This document shows positions 21,197-25,631 of a stretch of DNA of 25,631 nucleotides, piece after piece. The stretch is from IMG/VR virus record IMGVR_UViG_3300033148_004732, positions 1 through 25,631 of that record. One strand, written 5' to 3'. This DNA is from a virus. The position numbers and the translations under genes were made by a program. The notes under the pieces are model-generated. The model saw only the letters and a program-made list of their open reading frames with translations, had not been told where the DNA came from and ran no database searches. Position 1 is the first letter of the stretch. Every line of letters begins with the position of its first letter.

Positions 21197-21575
21197 GTGG
21201 GAGTTCTGTCGCCGTCTGCGCGTGGGGGTACGCGAGACGAAACATAGCCGGTTCGAGTCCGGCGCGGTGGCTTGCGGGTTGACGAATCCGTGGACGTGCG
21301 GCGCGTCCCTAAATAATGCGCGTGGCCACCAGCAGGCGGACAGTGACGCCGCTCTCAACACGGGGCGAAAGACCACCGCTCCAAATTAATAGTTGAGAGG
21401 CTACTATCGGTCAGTGGGGGCAGCACCCACCTGGTGGCTTGGTAGACTGGCGCGTGACGTAGCGGGCGCGTCGTGAAAGAAGGCCCGCAGCCCAGGCCCT
21501 AGACGGTCGTGTTGGCCATGGTGTGTGGCTGGGCATAGCGCCGCCGAACACGGGACTAAGGCGGCGCATAGCAAA
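21197..21575 (+). ncRNA. Putative structured noncoding RNA with a tRNA-like T-arm
   Basis: No supported gene lies in this 380-base stretch, yet it holds many hairpins. GCCGG-TTCGAGT-CCGGC (21247-21263) is a perfect 5-bp T-arm with a 7-base loop. CTCTCAAC (21352-21359) pairs with GTTGAGAG (21392-21399). GTGGG/CCCAC (21414-21430) has a 7-base loop. GCGCCGCC (21538-21545) pairs with GGCGGCGC (21560-21567). Smaller ones are CGCGT/ACGCG, CGGGTT/AATCCG and GGACG/CGTCC before 21310. A complete tRNA or tmRNA could not be drawn. It may be a phage regulatory RNA, a processed RNA, or a DNA site (packaging or attachment). The plus strand is favoured by the T-loop. Confidence 0.42.
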
Positions 21576-21596
21576 GCCCCCGCGCGGGGCGGGGGC
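21576..21596 (-). terminator. Strong GC hairpin between convergent operons
   Basis: GCCCCCGC and GCGGGGGC form an 8-bp stem with a 5-base loop. Read on the minus strand it lies 17 bases after the ribbon-helix-helix gene stop and is followed by TTT, as expected for a minus-strand terminator. On the plus strand the U-run is absent, but it may still stop transcription there. Confidence 0.72.
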
Positions 21597-21613
21597 GTGG
21601 ACTTTAACAGCGG

Positions 21614-22030
21614 TCAGTCAGGTTGGTAATTGTCGAAAAAGAGATCGGCAATCCAGGCGACCATCTCATCGGTCAGCTCGTTCTCTTCGTCGCGCTCTAG
21701 TTCGCAATCGTATCCCGCGATGTCGTGTGGGTCGGTGAGTTCGAGGATGGTATCGATCACATCATCTCTGAGAGGGGGCAGGTTGGGCACAGCTTCGATA
21801 GTACCATCGGTGCAGCGGATGACGGCAGCGCCGTTCATCCAATGTTCGCATTCACGAATGGCCTCCTCGACGGCGGAGCGTAAATTCTCGGTCATGTTTG
21901 TCTCCTGTTCGCGGTAGATGCGGTCTACCGCAATGGTCATGACATCGCGCAGGCTATACGAGCGGTGCTCGCGCAACCAGCGGATCTGGCGATACGTCTC
22001 ATCTGAAATCTTGGTGTTGATCTGTGGCAT
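21614..22030 (-). CDS. Ribbon-helix-helix protein with a C-terminal acidic domain
   Basis: 138 residues; GGAGGGCACA precedes the ATG at 22030. Residues 1-42 (INTKISDETYRQIRWLREH, then SLRDVMTIAVDRIYREQ) are a ribbon-helix-helix DNA-binding domain. Residues 48-138 are acidic and helical, with no known family. At residue about 46 a second ATG has its own AGGAG site six bases upstream, so the acidic domain could also be made alone. It is likely a regulator of this minus-strand pair or of the neighbouring operons. Confidence 0.68.
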   Translation of the reverse strand: MPQINTKISDETYRQIRWLREHRSYSLRDVMTIAVDRIYREQETNMTENLRSAVEEAIRECEHWMNGAAVIRCTDGTIEAVPNLPPLRDDVIDTILELTDPHDIAGYDCELERDEENELTDEMVAWIADLFFDNYQPD

Positions 22031-22039
22031 TGTGCCCTC

Positions 22040-22378
22040 CTAGTGGATGTCGATCCCGTACTCATTGCGGACTGTTGGCGAGAGATAGTGGCCGATCACG
22101 TAGACGATTGCGTCATCCCAGATGCTGTATTGCATCTCGTCGACCATGAGAGCGTCATAGTCCAGGCCCTCGGCGGCGAATATGTCTCTGATGTCAATTA
22201 TAGGGATATCGGCCTCGTCGTTATCGAGCAGGCGAGTCCATGCGTAGTGGCGGTGTGTGCCGGTGATGAGCTGCTCACCGTCAGCCACGAGAGGCGAGCC
22301 GGTCCATCCGTCGTGCGCCATAGCCTCGGCGAGGGTCTGGGCCTTGGTGTCATCGGTGATCTCGTGGAGAGGGATCAT
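22040..22378 (-). CDS. ParB/sulfiredoxin-like nuclease-domain protein
   Basis: 112 residues; GGGAGGACAAA precedes the ATG at 22378. The N-terminus IPLHEITDD...LAEAMAHDGWTG.PLVADGEQLITGTHRHYA carries the ParB-like pattern, in which the GTHR segment matches the conserved GxHR/GERR nucleotide-binding box. Such phage proteins bind DNA or hydrolyse NTPs and often pair with modification enzymes. No helix-turn-helix of a true partition ParB is present. It is the first gene after the minus-strand promoter. Confidence 0.75.
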   Translation of the reverse strand: MIPLHEITDDTKAQTLAEAMAHDGWTGSPLVADGEQLITGTHRHYAWTRLLDNDEADIPIIDIRDIFAAEGLDYDALMVDEMQYSIWDDAIVYVIGHYLSPTVRNEYGIDIH

Positions 22379-22413
22379 TTTGTCCTCCCGTCTCTCTCAT
22401 CTCATCTAGCCGC

Positions 22414-22442
22414 AGTATAGCACATGTATAGCCGCATGTCAA
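22414..22442 (-). promoter_or_regulatory. Consensus promoter of the minus-strand operon
   Basis: Read on the minus strand: TTGACA (22442-22437), 17 bases, TATACT (22419-22414). Both boxes and the spacer are the same as in the promoter at 9697, and the bases before the -35 box (AAATCCC) are shared too. It would drive the ParB-like and ribbon-helix-helix genes. Confidence 0.85.
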
Positions 22443-22460
22443 GGGATTTGGGCACGAGTT

Positions 22461-22489
22461 TTGGGCATATTCAAGAACCTGCATATAAG
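22461..22489 (+). promoter_or_regulatory. Possible promoter of the packaging operon
   Basis: TTGGGC (22461-22466), 17 bases, TATAAG (22484-22489). The -10 box is good and the -35 box weak. The start would lie near 22496, only a few bases before GTG 22501 and after the AAGG ribosome site at 22490. The transcript would be leaderless, so this call is tentative. Confidence 0.35.
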
Positions 22490-22500
22490 AAAGGCATTAC

Positions 22501-22704
22501 GTGACTGATAGCATAACATTCGAGGCCGTGATCCCGTCCACCGTGAGCGCGATACGCATTCATGGCGACGAGGGTATGCGGCTGACGCTGGACGTAGACG
22601 AGACGAACCTGCCAGAGGCGCTGCAGATTGTATGCTGGCGTGGCGGGCCTTTGCGCGTGACGATTGAGCCGAGTCAAGCCACTAGGCGTCAAGATGGCAG
22701 ATAG
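22501..22704 (+). CDS. Small conserved-type phage protein before the terminase
   Basis: 67 residues from GTG 22501. Beta-rich: ITFEAVIPSTVSAIRIHGDEG then MRLTLDVDETNLPEAL and LRVTIEPS. This pattern (SAIKI.GdGgMRi.LDV) is one I associate with small phage proteins of unknown function. It overlaps the small terminase by 11 bases. Confidence 0.6.
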   Translation: MTDSITFEAVIPSTVSAIRIHGDEGMRLTLDVDETNLPEALQIVCWRGGPLRVTIEPSQATRRQDGR

Positions 22705-23122
22705 CAGGGCGAGTCAACAGATCCTGCGGGGGCGCGCGCGCGAAGCCGCATGTCTCGAATTGCGCAAAGCGGGACTGACGTACGCTGCCATTGGCGAGCG
22801 GCTGGGCATGAGCGAGTCGGGTGCATGGCGAGCCGTGATGCGCGCATTGAAGCGGCTCATGGAGAGGATCAACGAGCAGGCTGAGGATGTGCGCACGCTA
22901 GAGGTGCAACGGCTCGATGACTTGTTGGAGACGCTATGGCCATATCGGCACAAACCAGCGTATGTGGACCGCATTCTGCGCGTGATGGAGCGACGCGCGC
23001 GATTGCTGGGACTCGATGCGCCCGAGAGACGCGAGATAAGTGGCGGCATGGAGATAGAGATTGGCTGGGGTGATGAAGCTACGCCTGCCAGGCCTACACG
23101 CAGCACAGGCGGAGATACGTGA
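22694..23122 (+). CDS. terS: Terminase small subunit
   Basis: 142 residues from ATG 22694; the earlier start at 22664 lies in the gene before. Residues about 10-55 hold a helix-turn-helix (LELRKAGLTYAAIGERLGMSESGAWRAVMRAL), the DNA-binding part that finds the packaging site. The middle is a coiled coil (LMERINEQAEDVRTLEV.RLDDLLETLW), which drives ring assembly. VDRILRVMERRARLLGLDAP is a typical closing segment of this family. It overlaps the large subunit by 50 bases, so the two are made together. Confidence 0.85.
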   Translation: MADSRASQQILRGRAREAACLELRKAGLTYAAIGERLGMSESGAWRAVMRALKRLMERINEQAEDVRTLEVQRLDDLLETLWPYRHKPAYVDRILRVMERRARLLGLDAPERREISGGMEIEIGWGDEATPARPTRSTGGDT

Positions 23123-24263
23123 TAGCGAGGCGCGGTTTCGTGTCGTGGCGGCAGGAAGACGGTTCGGGAAGACATTGCTCGGTTCCGCGCTCTGTATCGC
23201 CGTGGCTGCGCGGGGTGGCCGCGCTTGGTGGACAGCTCCGTCCTACAAAATGGCGGCGGTGGGCTGGCGAGGGATCCGGCAATTGGCCGCGCAAATACCG
23301 CTCACGCAGGTGCATAAGGTTCGAATGTTGGTGACTCTTCCCAGCGGCGGCACAGTTCAGGTTCGCAGTGCAGATGATCCGCAGAGTCTGCGCGGCGAGG
23401 GACTCGATTTCTGCGTCCTCGACGAATGTGCGTTCATGCGCGAAGAGGCGTGGGCTGAGGCATTGCGACCGGCGCTGAGCGATCGGCAGGGTGGCGCAAT
23501 GTTCATCAGCACGCCGAAAGGTCGCAATTGGTTCTGGCGTTTGTGGCAACGAGGGCAGGACGAACACGAGCCGGACTGGGCCTCATGGCAGAGGCCGACA
23601 GCCGAGAATCCGTACATTGCCGCGAGTGAGATTGCCGATGCCAAACATGACCTGCCTGAACGCATATTCGCGCAGGAATACGAGGCGCAATTTCTGGACG
23701 ATGCAGGCGGAGTATTCCGGCATGTGATGGCAGCAGCGACGGCACAGGAGAGCGATGCAGAGAATGACCACAGCTACATCATGGGCGTCGACTGGGGCAA
23801 ACATAAGGATTTCACCGTATTATCCGTATTCGATGCCGACGAGCGGCGAATGGTATCCATTGATAGATTCAACCAGATTGACTATCGTATCCAGCGGCAA
23901 CGACTCGGCGCCCTCGCAGAACAATATCACGTCAGCGCAATCATCGCCGAGACTAATGCAATGGGCGAGCCAATCATCGAGCAATTGCAACGAGACGGCC
24001 TGCCAGTGCGTGGGTTCACGACGACGCAGGCGACAAAGGCAGAGGCAATTGAGGCGCTGGCGCTGGCATTCGAGCGGGGGGACATCACGATATTGAACGA
24101 TCCGACGCTGGTGGGTGAATTGCAGGCGTACGAGATGGAGCGACTGCCATCGGGTCGTGTGCGATATAACGCGCCTCAAGGAATGCACGACGATTGTGTG
24201 ATGTCGCTCGCGCTTGCATGGCAGGCGATTGGCGATAGCGGGCCACTGTTATTGTGGGGATAG
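23073..24263 (+). CDS. terL: Terminase large subunit
   Basis: 396 residues from ATG 23073; TTG 23061 would add four. The ATPase part carries Walker A AAGRRFGKT (residues 26-34) and Walker B FCVLDE (about 113-118), with a coupling motif STPKGRNWFW near 150. The nuclease part carries GVDWG (Asp about 240), IIAETN (Glu about 293) and HDDCVMSLA (Asp about 373), the three acidic residues of the RNase-H-like headful or cos nuclease. The enzyme cuts concatemers and pumps DNA into the head. Length is a little short for the family (400-500), though all motifs are present. Confidence 0.95.
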   Translation: MKLRLPGLHAAQAEIRDSEARFRVVAAGRRFGKTLLGSALCIAVAARGGRAWWTAPSYKMAAVGWRGIRQLAAQIPLTQVHKVRMLVTLPSGGTVQVRSADDPQSLRGEGLDFCVLDECAFMREEAWAEALRPALSDRQGGAMFISTPKGRNWFWRLWQRGQDEHEPDWASWQRPTAENPYIAASEIADAKHDLPERIFAQEYEAQFLDDAGGVFRHVMAAATAQESDAENDHSYIMGVDWGKHKDFTVLSVFDADERRMVSIDRFNQIDYRIQRQRLGALAEQYHVSAIIAETNAMGEPIIEQLQRDGLPVRGFTTTQATKAEAIEALALAFERGDITILNDPTLVGELQAYEMERLPSGRVRYNAPQGMHDDCVMSLALAWQAIGDSGPLLLWG

Positions 24264-24266
24264 TAG

Positions 24267-25631
24267 ATGCCAAAAGATTTTATCTATAACGTACGTCCGG
24301 CGGTCAAATCGGGCGCAATCGCGATGTCCAGTCTCGATTGGAACATCATGTTTGGCGGCCTCGATAGCGACAAACTCAACGAGCATGGGGCGTACAGTGC
24401 GGTAGCCTGGGTGCGACGATGCATCGAATTGCGATGCAATGCGTTGGCGACCATACCGGTGGTGATATATCGCGGCGAGAGTGTGGTCGAGGACTGGGAA
24501 TTCGCCGATCTACTACCTCATATGCTATGGATGACTGAGGCGGCTCTGCAACTCTATGGCGCGGCGTATTGGCTGCGTGAGCGGAATCGCATTAAGACGC
24601 TGGGATATCGCTGGCTGGCGCCGAGTACGATCAAGCCAAAATACAACGCAGAGCGCGGCCTCGTCCATTTCGAGCGCCATGTCCCTGGTATTGCAGCGCC
24701 CATAGAATTGGCGCTCGATGAGATATTATACTCGTGGGAGCCCAACCTGTTACACGAGACAGGGCCAGGCCAGGGCTGGGTGAGCACGGTGCTCACAGAG
24801 GCGAATCAGAGCAACTATGCGAATCAGTTTGCCAGCGAATTCTTTGAACGCGGCGCAATGCCCGCCACGGTGCTATCCGTTGAGGGCAATCCGCCTGCGA
24901 GCGAACTCGACCGGCTCCAGGAGTGGTGGCGACGCCTGATAAGCGGCGTGAAAAGAGCGTTCGAAACGGTGGCGGTGAAAGCGACGGTGAAACCCATCGT
25001 CGTGGGCTACCCGACGAAAGACTTGGCCATGCCCGAACTCATGGCCATAGTACGTCAGCAAATCGCCGTAGCCGCCGGTGTGCCTCAGACGATGCTGGAG
25101 GACGCGGCCAATTACGCGACTGCCGTAGAACATCGCCAATCGTTTTACACCGAAACCGTGGTGCCAGAGGCGATCAAAATACAGGCTGCATGGCAGGAGC
25201 AACTATTCGAGCCGCTGGGCCTCCGCCTCGACCTGGACTATCAGAGCATGGATATATTCCAGAAGGACGAGGCTGAGCGCGCGCAATCGTTGGCCTACCT
25301 GGTCAATGCCGGTGTGCCGCTCGACCTGGCCATGCAGATGCTGGGTATGGAATTGCCCGGCGATATGAGTTATAATGATCTGGAAAAGCGTCTCGGCGAC
25401 GGCACGACTGCACGAGCGCCGACCGTGCAGCGGCCGCAGGACCAGCTGCGCGAACAGCGCGAGGAGCTACGTCGATGGCAGCGAAAAGCGAGTCGTGCGC
25501 TGCGGGACGGCAAATCGGCTGATGTCGAATTTGATACTGACGTCATAGATGACGCAGACCAGGCGGTGTTACACGAGCGGTTGAGCATGGCCACAACTGA
25601 CGAGGAGGTGAAGAGCGCGTTCGTGCTCCCC
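24267..25631 (+). CDS. Portal protein, HK97-like, 3' end outside window
   Basis: 455 codons open to the window end, starting at ATG 24267, just after an in-frame TAG. The N-terminal part (AYSAVAWVRRCIELRCNALATIPVVIYR) is the common portal start with many short helices. The middle gives LQLYGAAYWLRERN and WLAPSTIKPKYN, and later AVAAGVPQTMLEDAANYATA. This is the pattern of phage portal proteins of the HK97/SPP1 type. The dodecameric portal holds the terminase and passes DNA. From about 395 on, a charged coiled-coil region (QLREQREELRRWQRKASRAL) may belong to a fused C-terminal domain that continues beyond the window. Confidence 0.9.
   Translation, partial: MPKDFIYNVRPAVKSGAIAMSSLDWNIMFGGLDSDKLNEHGAYSAVAWVRRCIELRCNALATIPVVIYRGESVVEDWEFADLLPHMLWMTEAALQLYGAAYWLRERNRIKTLGYRWLAPSTIKPKYNAERGLVHFERHVPGIAAPIELALDEILYSWEPNLLHETGPGQGWVSTVLTEANQSNYANQFASEFFERGAMPATVLSVEGNPPASELDRLQEWWRRLISGVKRAFETVAVKATVKPIVVGYPTKDLAMPELMAIVRQQIAVAAGVPQTMLEDAANYATAVEHRQSFYTETVVPEAIKIQAAWQEQLFEPLGLRLDLDYQSMDIFQKDEAERAQSLAYLVNAGVPLDLAMQMLGMELPGDMSYNDLEKRLGDGTTARAPTVQRPQDQLREQREELRRWQRKASRALRDGKSADVEFDTDVIDDADQAVLHERLSMATTDEEVKSAFVLP

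Noticed and set aside
21247-21271. Ordinary tRNA gene
   Set aside because: Only the T-arm and a 3' acceptor-like strand are present; no matching 5' acceptor, D-arm or anticodon arm upstream.
21197-21600. tmRNA or RNase P RNA
   Set aside because: The 5' tmRNA signature and a tag reading frame were not found, and the conserved RNase P core segments are absent.
21523-21738. Plus-strand ORF of 71 codons across the terminator
   Set aside because: It runs through a strong GC hairpin and into an antisense gene, with no ribosome site.

Overview
The window is a contiguous piece of a tailed double-stranded DNA phage genome with long-tail (siphovirus-type) morphogenesis genes. It could be a free phage, or a prophage seen without its borders. 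No integrase, host housekeeping gene, standard tRNA or insertion sequence is visible. Base composition is moderately GC-rich. Shine-Dalgarno sequences are strong, and most genes are packed with 1-8 nt overlaps (ATGA, TGATG, TAATG, TAGTG). The standard genetic code fits throughout. The host cannot be named from the sequence. The clan-A glycosidase domain on the lysin and the sigma70-type promoters only say that it is a bacterium.

Layout. (1) 3-6963: the end of the tape measure gene, a distal-tail protein, a LamG-like tail protein, a 1195-residue tail hub/fibre, and two small tail-tip proteins. (2) 7008-9585: a two-domain lysin (M23 peptidase plus clan-A glycoside hydrolase), a DNA-binding metallophosphoesterase and a small orphan, followed by hairpins. 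(3) 9697-16113: a consensus promoter starts a long early operon. It holds a ribbon-helix-helix-like small protein, small zinc-binding and coiled-coil proteins, a RecT-type annealing protein, a phage DNA sliding clamp, a phage-lambda-O-like initiator that carries its own iteron origin inside the gene, a G39P-type helicase loader, a helix-hairpin-helix protein and a small lytic transglycosylase. (4) 16124-21196: accessory genes, including a PAPS-reductase-like protein, a PD-(D/E)xK-type nuclease gene broken by a 28-bp tandem duplication, several one-helix membrane peptides, an HTH protein, holin-like membrane proteins, an arginine/tryptophan-rich gene pair and an HExxH metallopeptidase. (5) 21197-21596: about 380 nt without a gene, rich in hairpins, with a perfect tRNA-like T-arm. 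(6) 21614-22442: a divergent minus-strand pair (ribbon-helix-helix protein and ParB-like protein) under its own consensus promoter. (7) 22501-25631: packaging genes (small terminase, large terminase) and the start of the portal gene, which runs off the end.

The window starts in the tape measure gene and ends in the portal gene. The missing part (capsid, head-tail connectors, tail tube, most of the tape measure) would therefore join the two ends on a circular map.

The most notable system is the replication module. Four 19-bp palindromic iterons lie in the linker of the initiator gene, followed by three 11-bp direct repeats in AT-richer DNA. The next gene is a helicase loader, and a phage-encoded beta clamp lies just upstream. 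This is the plan of the lambda O/P and SPP1 38/39 replicators. No helicase or polymerase is seen here, so the phage probably feeds host DnaB and host polymerase.
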